Assembly (NCBI GenBank): GCA_030156305.1
Contig: JASGMZ010000197.1
Coordinates: 1 to 5,606 of the forward strand
Reading direction: 5' to 3'
DNA from: Bacteroidales bacterium
GTDB taxonomy: Bacteria; Bacteroidota; Bacteroidia; Bacteroidales; UBA12077
Length of the DNA stretch: 5,606 nt
The stretch's first letter is position 1. Every line of letters begins with the position of its first letter. The notes beneath the pieces were generated by a model. That model was not told where the DNA came from and made no database searches. It was given only the letters and a program-made list of their open reading frames with translations. A program made the position numbers and the translations under genes. Of the stretch, positions 1-5,606 are shown piece after piece.

Positions 1-44
1 TTAAAAATTAACAAAAAGTTGCATTTAGTAAATATTTAATCCTT

Positions 45-63
45 TTACGTTATACAAACGTAA
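45..63. repeat. Small perfect inverted repeat
   Basis: TTACGTT (45-51) is matched perfectly by AACGTAA (57-63) across a 5-nt spacer. The size would suit an operator for a dimeric regulator or a weak hairpin. It lies in AT-rich DNA with no gene directly beside it, so its role is unknown and it could be chance. Confidence 0.35.
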
Positions 64-238
64 TTTGTTTATTTATTGACAACTTTTATGCCAAAAAAAT
101 CATTTTTATTGAAATGCCCAATATCCATAAGTTAAACAAGTTTTTTTGTAACACAAACCTCCAGCCACTGCTGGTAAACTGGCAAGCAGGGTTCCACAAA
201 GAAAGACTTCACCTGACTTGCGTGAGACAAAAATGCGT

Positions 239-370
239 AATTAGTGGCTATAAGAAAACGTCAAGAACAAGGCTTGCAAAGAATTGGCAGCCAGGAGTTT
301 ACTGAGGTAAATGACTAGTTGCCAATGCGAGCGTAACGCAGTTATTGACGTTTTCTTATAGCCACTAATT
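239..370. repeat. Long inverted repeat with a structured centre
   Basis: Bases 239-264 and 345-370 are perfect reverse complements over 26 bp (core GGCTATAAGAAAACG and its complement). The 80-nt centre also folds. GCTTGC (272-277) pairs with GCGAGC (327-332) with one wobble, ATTGGCA (283-289) pairs with TGCCAAT (320-326), and TTTAC (298-302) pairs with GTAAA (307-311) around a TGAG loop. Either strand could therefore form one long hairpin with a 5-nt bulge at 278-282 and other small internal loops. No transposase or recombinase lies in the window. It could be a small non-autonomous mobile element, an interspersed palindromic repeat, a folded recombination site or a structured RNA. The repeat is certain; its nature is not. 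Confidence 0.85.
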
Positions 371-387
371 CTGTATTTCAAATACCA

Positions 388-540
388 TGGAACCCTCAAA
401 ATTTATTACTCATAAATATATTTTTTAATTTGGCATTCGTGAACTCAGCTTCGCTTCGTTTCATATCCTTGCCTGCCTGTCCTCCTACTGGCGGATGAAT
501 TCGGCAGACAGGTTGTGTACTTTATTGCATGAGGGTTTCA
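388..540. repeat. Possible miniature element with imperfect 11-bp ends
   Basis: TGGAACCCTCA (388-398) and TGAGGGTTTCA (530-540) are inverted copies that differ at one position, which would still form a G-T wobble. They enclose 131 nt that include the hairpin at 472-512. I see no clear target-site duplication outside the ends. On the minus strand the interior has a short open frame containing MKRSEAEFTNAK, which I regard as passenger sequence, not a gene. The arrangement fits a short non-autonomous element or an intergenic repeat family. The short ends make chance a real alternative. Confidence 0.4.
472..512. repeat. Degenerate CCTGCCTGTC palindromic repeat
   Basis: CCTGCCTGTC (472-481) pairs with GGCAGACAGG (503-512) at nine of ten positions, one of them a wobble. 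A second, overlapping near-palindrome at 480-495 (TCCTCC, loop TACT, GGCGGA) has one mismatch. It is locally richer in G+C than its surroundings. From memory, similar CCTGTCTGCC-type palindromes are scattered between genes in many Bacteroidota genomes; I could not check this here. There is no T-tract beside it, so it is not a typical intrinsic terminator. Confidence 0.55.
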
Positions 541-605
541 CAAAAACAAATTTTAATTGGTTAAATGTTGATTTTCAAAACAATCGATTGATTATCCTGA
601 GTCGG

Positions 606-782
606 TCATTCCTCATCAGAAGAATTTTTATCAGCCTTTAACCTGCCTGCTTCTTTTAAAGCTTTGGTAACAATCCACTCTATTTGACCATTTGTACTGC
701 GAAATTCATCTGCAGCCCATTTCTCTAATGCTTTCATCTTTTCTTCACTCATCCGCAGCACAAATGATTTCTTTTTAGACAT
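606..782 (-). CDS. Small ribbon-helix-helix (Arc/CopG-like) DNA-binding protein
   Basis: A 58-residue protein with the size and layout of a minimal ribbon-helix-helix (RHH) repressor. A basic N-terminus (MSKKK) leads into the strand SFVLRM (6-11). Helix A follows over about 12-29, then helix B over about 30-47, with the turn at STNGQ (29-33) and the segment EWIVTKALKEAG (35-46). The tail is charged. Members of this fold dimerise, insert the paired strands into the DNA major groove and often repress their own operon. The ATG at 782 lies 6 nt after the SPFH stop codon, so the two genes are almost certainly cotranscribed and perhaps translationally coupled. No Shine-Dalgarno sequence is visible. 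I recall similar small Arc-like genes beside SPFH genes in other bacteria, but could not verify it. No toxin gene is adjacent, so an antitoxin role is not supported. Confidence 0.85.
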   Translation of the reverse strand: MSKKKSFVLRMSEEKMKALEKWAADEFRSTNGQIEWIVTKALKEAGRLKADKNSSDEE

Positions 783-788
783 ATTTTT

Positions 789-1643
789 TTAATGATTTAA
801 GGTTCCGGTATTCACCACAGGCCGTGCAGATTCGTCTGAACAAAGCACTACCATCAAATTACTCACCATTGCGGCTTTATCATCCTGATCCATCTCAATA
901 ATTTTTTGTTCTGAAAGCTGTTCCAAAGCCATTTCAACCATACTCACAGCACCTTCGACAATTTTATGGCGTGCAGCTACAACTGCTGTAGCCTGTTGGC
1001 GACGCAACATTGCGCTGGCAATTTCTTCCGAATAAGCAATATAATTAATTCTTGCTTCAATAACATGAATTCCAGCTATATCAAGCCGCTCAACAATTTC
1101 TTTCTCCAACTCATTATTTACTTCTTCAACACCCGAACGTAAGGTTATTTCCGCATCTTCATCTTCAAAATTATCGTAAGGATATTGTCCCGCAAGCTTT
1201 CTTAATGCCGCTTCGCTTTGCACCACAACAAAATGTTCAAACTCATCTACCTCAAATACAGCTCTAAAAGTATTCTCTACTTTCCAAACTAAAACAACTC
1301 CTATCTTAATTGGATTCCCCACTTTATCATTTACTTTTATTGGGTCACTGTCAAAGTTTCTGGCTCTGAGTGAAATTTTCCGTTTGGTAAAAAAAGGATT
1401 AACCCAAAAAAATCCATTTTTTTTGGTAGTTCCTTTATACGCACCAAATAAAACAAAAACACCAGACTCGTTTGGATTAATAATAACAAATCCAATACAA
1501 AGAAAAGCTCCTATTAAAATCATAAAAATAAACCAGGGATTTCGCAAAAAAATCATTCCGGCAAGGCCTACACCGATAAGTAAAAGGTTTACAACTAACA
1601 TTGCATAACCCGAAGCTGCTGAGTATTCTTTTTCTTGATTCAT
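789..1643 (-). CDS. Membrane-anchored SPFH/band 7 domain protein
   Basis: A 284-residue protein. After a short polar N-terminus come two hydrophobic segments (about 13-33 and 36-55) that should form a membrane anchor or hairpin. An SPFH/band 7 domain follows (about 57-225), starting at NPNESGVFVLFGAYKGT (56-72) and including RARNFDSDPIKVNDK (93-107) and the LDIAGIHVIEARINYIAYS stretch (187-205). The C-terminal part (about 206-265) is rich in Ala, Glu and Gln and probably helical; the protein ends in PVVNTGTLNH. SPFH proteins form oligomeric scaffolds at membranes and are often linked to membrane protein quality control or lipid microdomains. The specific role of this one is unknown. The usual HflK/HflC partner and an NfeD-like partner are absent nearby. 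It is first in an operon with the RHH gene. The ATG at 1643 is placed just before the hydrophobic region and has no Shine-Dalgarno sequence. Confidence 0.9.
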   Translation of the reverse strand: MNQEKEYSAASGYAMLVVNLLLIGVGLAGMIFLRNPWFIFMILIGAFLCIGFVIINPNESGVFVLFGAYKGTTKKNGFFWVNPFFTKRKISLRARNFDSDPIKVNDKVGNPIKIGVVLVWKVENTFRAVFEVDEFEHFVVVQSEAALRKLAGQYPYDNFEDEDAEITLRSGVEEVNNELEKEIVERLDIAGIHVIEARINYIAYSEEIASAMLRRQQATAVVAARHKIVEGAVSMVEMALEQLSEQKIIEMDQDDKAAMVSNLMVVLCSDESARPVVNTGTLNH

Positions 1644-1667
1644 AATTTAATTTTTAAAGTTAATTTA

Positions 1668-1682
1668 ATATCATTATGATAT
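1668..1682. promoter_or_regulatory. Candidate operator palindrome at the SPFH operon promoter
   Basis: ATATCAT and ATGATAT flank a single central T, giving a perfect 15-bp palindrome. On the minus strand it starts 2 nt downstream of the candidate -7 box and covers the predicted transcription start, 25 nt before the SPFH start codon. A bound repressor there would block initiation. The RHH protein encoded at the end of the same operon is the obvious candidate to bind it, but this is inference. In DNA this rich in A and T a chance palindrome is possible. Confidence 0.4.
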
Positions 1683-1684
1683 CA

Positions 1685-1716
1685 CAATAATATTAAAATG
1701 TTTTTAAATAAACAAA
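1685..1716 (-). promoter_or_regulatory. Candidate Bacteroidota-type promoter of the SPFH operon
   Basis: Reading the minus strand, TTTG (1716-1713) is followed after 20 nt by TATTATTG (1692-1685). The latter matches the Bacteroidota -7 consensus TAnnTTTG at all but one specified position. The predicted start of transcription, near 1678, would leave a leader of about 35 nt before the SPFH ATG. The terminator of the upstream unit ends just before it, which fits an independent promoter. Confidence 0.45.
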
Positions 1717-1725
1717 TTTTCAGAT

Positions 1726-1753
1726 AAAAAAAAGGGGCAACTTTCGCTACCCC
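1726..1753 (-). terminator. Intrinsic terminator of the sigma factor unit
   Basis: On the minus strand, GGGGTAGC (1753-1746), a GAAA loop (1745-1742) and GTTGCCCC (1741-1734) form an 8-bp stem with two wobble pairs, followed at once by eight T residues (1733-1726). A GNRA tetraloop, a G+C-rich base and a T-tract make this a textbook rho-independent terminator. It sits 26 nt after the stop codon of the 66-residue gene and separates that transcript from the SPFH operon. Confidence 0.85.
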
Positions 1754-1779
1754 ATTCATCGAATGACTTAACCCATAAC

Positions 1780-1980
1780 CTAAAAATCATTATTTTGGGA
1801 AAGTGCTATAATTCGATTTACCAGTTTGTCGGGAGCTTTTATTATATCCCGATTTAAGATTTTAAACACATCCAAATACTCCTGTAAATCAAGAGTAATA
1901 AAATTTTCGGTAGTTACATTATCTTTATTCAAATTATCATAAAGATAAAACAGCGTAAATGTTTTTCCCATAGGCTTCAT
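1780..1980 (-). CDS. Small protein of unknown function downstream of the sigma gene
   Basis: A 66-residue protein that I do not recognise. It has no signal peptide, membrane segment or cysteine. The N-terminal half (TFTLFYLYDNL, 7-17) looks strand-forming. The C-terminal part (about 32-62) looks helical and ends with DKLVNRIIALSQNNDF. That resembles, only loosely, short C-terminal PxxxVxxIxxFS-type segments that I recall in small Bacteroidales proteins. The gene lies 55 nt after the sigma factor stop codon on the same strand, with the intrinsic terminator just beyond, so it is probably the last gene of a sigma-factor transcript. That position would suit a partner or modulator of the sigma factor, but nothing in the sequence shows this. 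The ATG at 1980 lacks a Shine-Dalgarno sequence; a second in-frame ATG is at codon 4. It is probably a real gene given its setting. Confidence 0.6.
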   Translation of the reverse strand: MKPMGKTFTLFYLYDNLNKDNVTTENFITLDLQEYLDVFKILNRDIIKAPDKLVNRIIALSQNNDF

Positions 1981-2035
1981 GTTGTTTTATTTTGAAAACG
2001 CAAAGGAGAAAACATTTATTATATCAATTCAAATA

Positions 2036-2626
2036 TTATTGATACGTAAGGCTTAAATTTCTCTCTTCAATCAACTTTCGCAAATTTATCAAAGCATATC
2101 GCATACGTCCCAATGCAGTATTAATACTTACATTTGTTTGTTCAGCAATATCTTTAAAACTCAGTCCAACATAATGTCGCAACAAAACCACTTCTTTTTG
2201 TTCTTCGGGTAAAAAATCAACCAGTTTACGTACATCATTACAAACCTGGTCATGGATAATATTATCCTCTATGGTTTTTTCGGAAAATTTATTTGAATTA
2301 AACAAATCAGTTTCATATTCATCATTCGAATATGTTTTTATTTGTTTTTCTTTTCGGAAATAATCAATAATTAAATTATGGGCAATCCGAATGACCCAAG
2401 AAATAAACTTCCCGTTTTCCTGATATTTACCAGATTCCAACGACTTAATAACTTTAATAAAAGTATCCTGAAAAATATCATTCGCCAGATGCTCATTTTT
2501 TACCATTAAAAAAATATAGGTATAAACTTTATCTTTGTGGCGTTTGATTAAGGTTTCGACACTTGATTGATTACCTTTAATGAACTGCTTTACAAGCTCA
2601 TGATCTGAAAATCCTGATGCTTTCAA
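2036..2626 (-). CDS. ECF-type (sigma-70 family) RNA polymerase sigma factor
   Basis: A 196-residue two-domain sigma factor. Region 2 spans about residues 24-95, with DIFQDTFIKVI (50-60) and the promoter-melting and -10 recognition helix ISWVIRIAHNLIIDYFRK (75-92). A variable, acidic linker covers about 96-133. Region 4 spans about 137-186 and begins LPEEQKEVVLLRHYVGLS; its helix-turn-helix is FKDIAEQTNVSINTALGRMR (157-176), which would contact the -35-type element. It should direct core RNA polymerase to a specific promoter set. The strongly Bacteroidales-like region 4 suggests a conserved housekeeping-type ECF factor, not a polysaccharide-utilisation regulator. No anti-sigma factor with a membrane segment lies beside it; the next gene is a 66-residue soluble protein. 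The start is TTG at 2626, 5 nt after a strong AAGGAGG; upstream in frame there is a stop codon and no ATG. Confidence 0.93.
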   Translation of the reverse strand: MKASGFSDHELVKQFIKGNQSSVETLIKRHKDKVYTYIFLMVKNEHLANDIFQDTFIKVIKSLESGKYQENGKFISWVIRIAHNLIIDYFRKEKQIKTYSNDEYETDLFNSNKFSEKTIEDNIIHDQVCNDVRKLVDFLPEEQKEVVLLRHYVGLSFKDIAEQTNVSINTALGRMRYALINLRKLIEERNLSLTYQ

Positions 2627-2631
2627 AACAA

Positions 2632-2638
2632 CCTCCTT
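2632..2638 (-). promoter_or_regulatory. Strong Shine-Dalgarno sequence of the sigma gene
   Basis: AAGGAGG on the minus strand lies 5 nt before the TTG start codon. It decides the start, since no in-frame ATG is available near the beginning of the conserved protein. No other gene in this window has a comparable site. Confidence 0.7.
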
Positions 2639-2745
2639 TTTATTTAAGTATTAAAAAAGGTAAAGGTTTAATCGATAATCAATCCTCCGAAGTTTTGGTT
2701 AGTAATTCAAATTTTTTAAACTAATTTAGCGCAATTAAATAAAAA

Positions 2746-2776
2746 TTTTAGTTAAATCAAAACCATTTGATATTTG
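2746..2776 (+). promoter_or_regulatory. Weak promoter candidate for uvrA
   Basis: TTTT (2746-2749) is followed after 19 nt by GATATTTG (2769-2776). Each box differs from the Bacteroidota consensus (TTTG and TAnnTTTG) at one specified position. The predicted leader before the uvrA ATG is about 28 nt. The 184-nt spacer between the divergent sigma and uvrA genes is very A+T-rich, so such matches can arise by chance. I could not pick a clear promoter for the sigma gene in the same spacer. Confidence 0.25.
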
Positions 2777-2810
2777 TTAACATTTTTTAAATAATTTTCT
2801 TTCAATTATT

Positions 2811-5606
2811 ATGCCAGATAAAAATCAATATATCATTATAAAAGGAGCAAAAGTACACAATCTTAAAAATATAAGTTTAAATATACAACGCGATAAATTC
2901 ATTGTCATTACAGGCGTTTCAGGTTCAGGTAAATCGTCACTTGCCTTTGATACGATTTATGCCGAAGGACAACGGCGTTATGTAGAAAGCTTATCATCGT
3001 ACGCAAGGCAATTTTTAGGAAAAATTAATAAACCCGATGTCGAATTTATTCATGGAATCCCTCCTGCCATTGCTATTGAGCAAAAGGTAAATACACGAAA
3101 CCCCCGTTCAACGGTTGGGACATCAACCGAAGTATATGATTACTTGAAATTATTGTATGCCCGCATAGGAAAAACATACTCTCCTTTATCTGGCAATATT
3201 GTGCAACGACACACAGTTACAGATGTAGTAAACTATCTCTTAACATTTAAGGAAGGAACCAAAGCACTTATTTTATCTCCTTTGTTATTACAAAATGGGA
3301 AGAATTTGACCGATTATCTTAAAATGCTTTTAAACGAAGGCATTAATAGAATTGAACAAAAAAATAAAGTCTATAAAATTAGTGAGATAACGAAAGATCC
3401 ATCCATTATAGATAAAAATAAACCATTAAATGTGGTTGTTGACCGTATAGTTATCAAGAATGAAGAAGATTCATTGAGTCGTTTTGCCGATTCGGTTCAG
3501 TTAGCTTTTGACGAAGGAAAAAACAAATGTATTATCGCTGTTTACCAGGATGATACGCTAATTAAGAAAGAGTTTTCAGGCCGCTTTGAAGCTGATGGTA
3601 TTGAATTTGAAGAACCAACCGTAAACACGTTTAGTTTTAATAATCCGGTTGGAGCATGTCCACGTTGCGAAGGGTATGGCAAAATTATGGGTATTGACGA
3701 AGACCTGGTGATCCCGAATAAAAGCCTTTCGGTTTACGAAGATGCCATTGCTTGCTGGCGGGGTGATAAAATGCAGGAGTGGAAAAATCAATTAATTTAT
3801 CATGCCGATAAATTTAATTTCCCCATCCATAAACCTTTTTATGAATTATCGGAAGAACAAATACTTCTACTTTGGAACGGCAACAAATATTTTAAAGGTT
3901 TAAACCGCTTTTTTGAATATTTGGAAGCAAAAAAATACAAAATCCAATATCGTGTAATGCTTTCGCGCTATCGCGGAAAAACTACCTGCCCTGATTGCAG
4001 AGGAACCCGCTTAAAAAAAGAAGCTTCGTATGTAAAAGTCAATAATAAATCTGTACAAGATTTAGTGTTGATGCCTTTAGATGAATTATATGCTTTTTTC
4101 AAAAATTTAAAATTAAGTAGTTATGAACAGGAAGTATCCAAACGAATTTTAGTTGAAATATTTAGCCGATTAGAATTTTTACTTAATGTAGGATTGGGAT
4201 ATTTAACCTTAAACAGGTTATCATCTACCTTGTCTGGTGGAGAATCGCAACGGATAAACCTGGCTACATCATTAGGAAGCAGCTTAGTGGGGTCATTATA
4301 TATTCTTGACGAACCAAGCATTGGGCTTCATTCAAGAGACAATCACAGGCTTATAAAAGTGCTTAAACAATTGCAGGACATTGGAAATACAGTAATTGTT
4401 GTGGAGCATGACGAAGAAATCATTAAATCAGCAGATGAAATCATTGATATTGGCCCGAGAGCCGGAAGATTGGGTGGTGAAATTATTTTTCAGGGCAACT
4501 ATAACGAAATATTAAAAAATAAGAAAAGCCTTACGGCTGATTATTTAACGGGTAAAAGATACATTGAAATTCCCAAACTACGACGAAAATGGAATAATTA
4601 TATACAAATAACCGGAGCTCGTGAAAACAATTTAAAGAATATTGATGTAAAATTCCCTTTGAATGTGTTAACTGTTATTTCAGGCGTTAGTGGATCAGGA
4701 AAAACAACGTTAGTTAAAAACATCCTTTATCCTGCGCTAAGCAAGATAATCATGGGAACCGGAGAAAAAACAGGCAAATTTGATAAAATATCTGGCGATA
4801 TTAAACAGCTTAGTAGCATTGAATTTGTGGATCAAAATCCTATTGGACGGTCATCCCGTTCCAATCCTGTTACCTATCTGAAAGCATACGATGAAATCAG
4901 AAAACTATTTGCTGACCAACCGGCATCAAAAATAAATCATTTTAAACCGTCCCATTATTCGTTTAATGTTGATGGAGGAAGATGTGAAGAATGTCAGGGT
5001 GAAGGTATTATAAAGGTAGAAATGCAATTTATGGCTGATGTTACTTTAATTTGTGAAAGTTGTCAGGGAAAGCGGTTTAAAGAAGAGATACTGGAAGTAA
5101 AATACCGCGATAAGAACATTGCCGATGTTTTAGAGATGACAATAAATGAAGCGATAGAATTTTTTAGTAAAGGAAAAGGAGCAACCGAAGGGAAAATAGT
5201 GGAAAAGCTAACACCATTAGCCAATGTTGGTTTAGGATACATTAAATTAGGGCAATCATCGAGTACGCTTAGCGGTGGCGAAAGTCAAAGAGTTAAACTT
5301 GCTTCTTTCCTAAGCAAAGAAAATGCAAAACAATCAACTCTTTTTATTTTTGATGAACCTACAACAGGATTACATTTTCATGATATCAATAAATTGCTTG
5401 ATGCTTTTAATGCTTTAATTGAACGAGGGAATAGCATTTTAATTATTGAACATAATATGGAAATTATAAAATCAGCCGATTGGATTATTGATCTAGGCCC
5501 TGAAGGTGGAAATCAGGGAGGTTCAGTTATTTTTGAAGGGACTCCTGAAGAGCTGTTAAATAATAATCAATCCTATACGGCCAAATTTTTAAAACCCAAA
5601 ATGCTT
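2811..5606 (+). CDS. uvrA: UvrA, excinuclease ABC subunit A (C-terminal end cut by window)
   Basis: The damage-sensing ATPase of nucleotide excision repair, which as a dimer loads UvrB at lesions. One frame is open for 932 codons to the window edge. The protein is usually about 930-950 residues, so only the last few residues and the stop codon are probably missing. ABC module I: Walker A GVSGSGKS (35-42, K41), RNPRSTVGT (96-104), signature LSGGESQR (474-481) and Walker B ending D500-E501. Module II: Walker A GVSGSGKT (625-632, K631), GRSSRSNP (679-686), signature LSGGESQR (820-827) and D848-E849. The DNA-binding zinc finger is intact: C725, C728, C748, C751. The first zinc site keeps only C283-x2-C286; where the earlier CxxC normally sits the sequence reads FEADG (259-263). 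CPDC is at 393-396. The ATG at 2811 has an upstream in-frame stop, no alternative start and no Shine-Dalgarno sequence. It is divergent from the sigma gene and could be one of two uvrA paralogues. Confidence 0.97.
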   Translation, partial: MPDKNQYIIIKGAKVHNLKNISLNIQRDKFIVITGVSGSGKSSLAFDTIYAEGQRRYVESLSSYARQFLGKINKPDVEFIHGIPPAIAIEQKVNTRNPRSTVGTSTEVYDYLKLLYARIGKTYSPLSGNIVQRHTVTDVVNYLLTFKEGTKALILSPLLLQNGKNLTDYLKMLLNEGINRIEQKNKVYKISEITKDPSIIDKNKPLNVVVDRIVIKNEEDSLSRFADSVQLAFDEGKNKCIIAVYQDDTLIKKEFSGRFEADGIEFEEPTVNTFSFNNPVGACPRCEGYGKIMGIDEDLVIPNKSLSVYEDAIACWRGDKMQEWKNQLIYHADKFNFPIHKPFYELSEEQILLLWNGNKYFKGLNRFFEYLEAKKYKIQYRVMLSRYRGKTTCPDCRGTRLKKEASYVKVNNKSVQDLVLMPLDELYAFFKNLKLSSYEQEVSKRILVEIFSRLEFLLNVGLGYLTLNRLSSTLSGGESQRINLATSLGSSLVGSLYILDEPSIGLHSRDNHRLIKVLKQLQDIGNTVIVVEHDEEIIKSADEIIDIGPRAGRLGGEIIFQGNYNEILKNKKSLTADYLTGKRYIEIPKLRRKWNNYIQITGARENNLKNIDVKFPLNVLTVISGVSGSGKTTLVKNILYPALSKIIMGTGEKTGKFDKISGDIKQLSSIEFVDQNPIGRSSRSNPVTYLKAYDEIRKLFADQPASKINHFKPSHYSFNVDGGRCEECQGEGIIKVEMQFMADVTLICESCQGKRFKEEILEVKYRDKNIADVLEMTINEAIEFFSKGKGATEGKIVEKLTPLANVGLGYIKLGQSSSTLSGGESQRVKLASFLSKENAKQSTLFIFDEPTTGLHFHDINKLLDAFNALIERGNSILIIEHNMEIIKSADWIIDLGPEGGNQGGSVIFEGTPEELLNNNQSYTAKFLKPKML

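Larger units (their letters stand above)
1..605. other. Gene-free, repeat-rich left flank
   Basis: I see no convincing gene here. The longest open frame (114-305, plus strand, 63 codons) runs through the left arm of the large inverted repeat, lacks a ribosome binding site and has no protein-like pattern that I recognise. The stretch instead holds several inverted repeats, listed separately, joined by AT-rich DNA. Bases 158-190 also fold locally: TGCTGG at 169-174 can pair, with two G-T wobbles, with CTGGCA at 179-184. Bases 541-605 hold only a 10-bp palindrome, CAATCGATTG (581-590). I found no tRNA, rRNA or CRISPR pattern. The gene to the left of base 1 is outside the window. Confidence 0.65.

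Noticed and set aside
114..305. 63-codon open frame on the plus strand
   Set aside because: It runs into the left arm of the large inverted repeat, has no ribosome binding site or recognisable domain, and its codons look like translated repeat sequence.
401..527. Minus-strand open stretch containing MKRSEAEFTNAK
   Set aside because: It has no start or end consistent with a protein family and is contained in the repeat element; at best it is passenger sequence of an interspersed repeat.
581..590. Palindrome CAATCGATTG after the RHH gene
   Set aside because: Ten bases with no extension and no T-tract; it is neither a convincing terminator nor a clear operator.
606..782. Antitoxin of a toxin-antitoxin pair
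   Set aside because: The RHH fold is common in antitoxins, but the operon partner is an SPFH membrane protein and no toxin-like gene is next to it.
1384..1608. 74-codon open frame on the plus strand
   Set aside because: It lies antisense and entirely inside the well-supported SPFH gene.
1753..1765. Second small hairpin CATTC-ATC-GAATG just before the terminator
   Set aside because: Five base pairs with a 3-nt loop and no extension; it is too weak to call a feature.
3576..3791. 71-codon open frame on the minus strand
   Set aside because: It is antisense inside uvrA, whose reading frame is continuous and rich in known motifs.
4121..4321. 66-codon open frame on the minus strand
   Set aside because: It is antisense to the conserved ABC signature and Walker B region of uvrA.

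Overview
The window looks like chromosomal DNA from a member of the Bacteroidota, most likely near the Bacteroidales/Marinilabiliales. The reasons are low G+C, start codons that mostly lack a Shine-Dalgarno sequence, promoter candidates close to the Bacteroidota TTTG/TAnnTTTG pattern, and sigma-factor and UvrA sequences that read like proteins of that phylum. This is a judgement from the sequence alone; no search was run.

Layout: (1) Bases 1-605 hold no convincing gene. They carry inverted repeats: a small 7-bp repeat (45-63), a perfect 26-bp inverted repeat with a foldable centre (239-370), and a second element with imperfect 11-bp ends (388-540) around a CCTGCCTGTC-type hairpin (472-512). 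(2) Bases 606-1643, minus strand, hold a tight two-gene operon: a membrane-anchored SPFH/band 7 protein followed 6 nt later by a 58-residue ribbon-helix-helix protein. A promoter candidate and a perfect palindrome at the predicted transcription start lie just upstream. (3) Bases 1726-2626, minus strand, hold an ECF-type sigma factor and a 66-residue protein of unknown function, closed by a clear intrinsic terminator. (4) From 2811 to the right edge, plus strand, runs uvrA. It is open for 932 codons and is cut by the window edge just before its expected end.

How the parts fit: uvrA is divergent from the sigma gene across a 184-nt spacer and is probably an independent DNA-repair gene. The sigma factor and the small protein appear to share one transcript. 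The SPFH/RHH pair forms its own unit, and the palindrome at its promoter suggests autoregulation by the RHH protein (inference). The genes themselves mostly belong to familiar families. The points most worth following are the SPFH-RHH module with its possible operator, the UvrA variant lacking half of its first zinc site, the sigma gene's TTG start with a strong Shine-Dalgarno sequence, and the nested repeats on the left.
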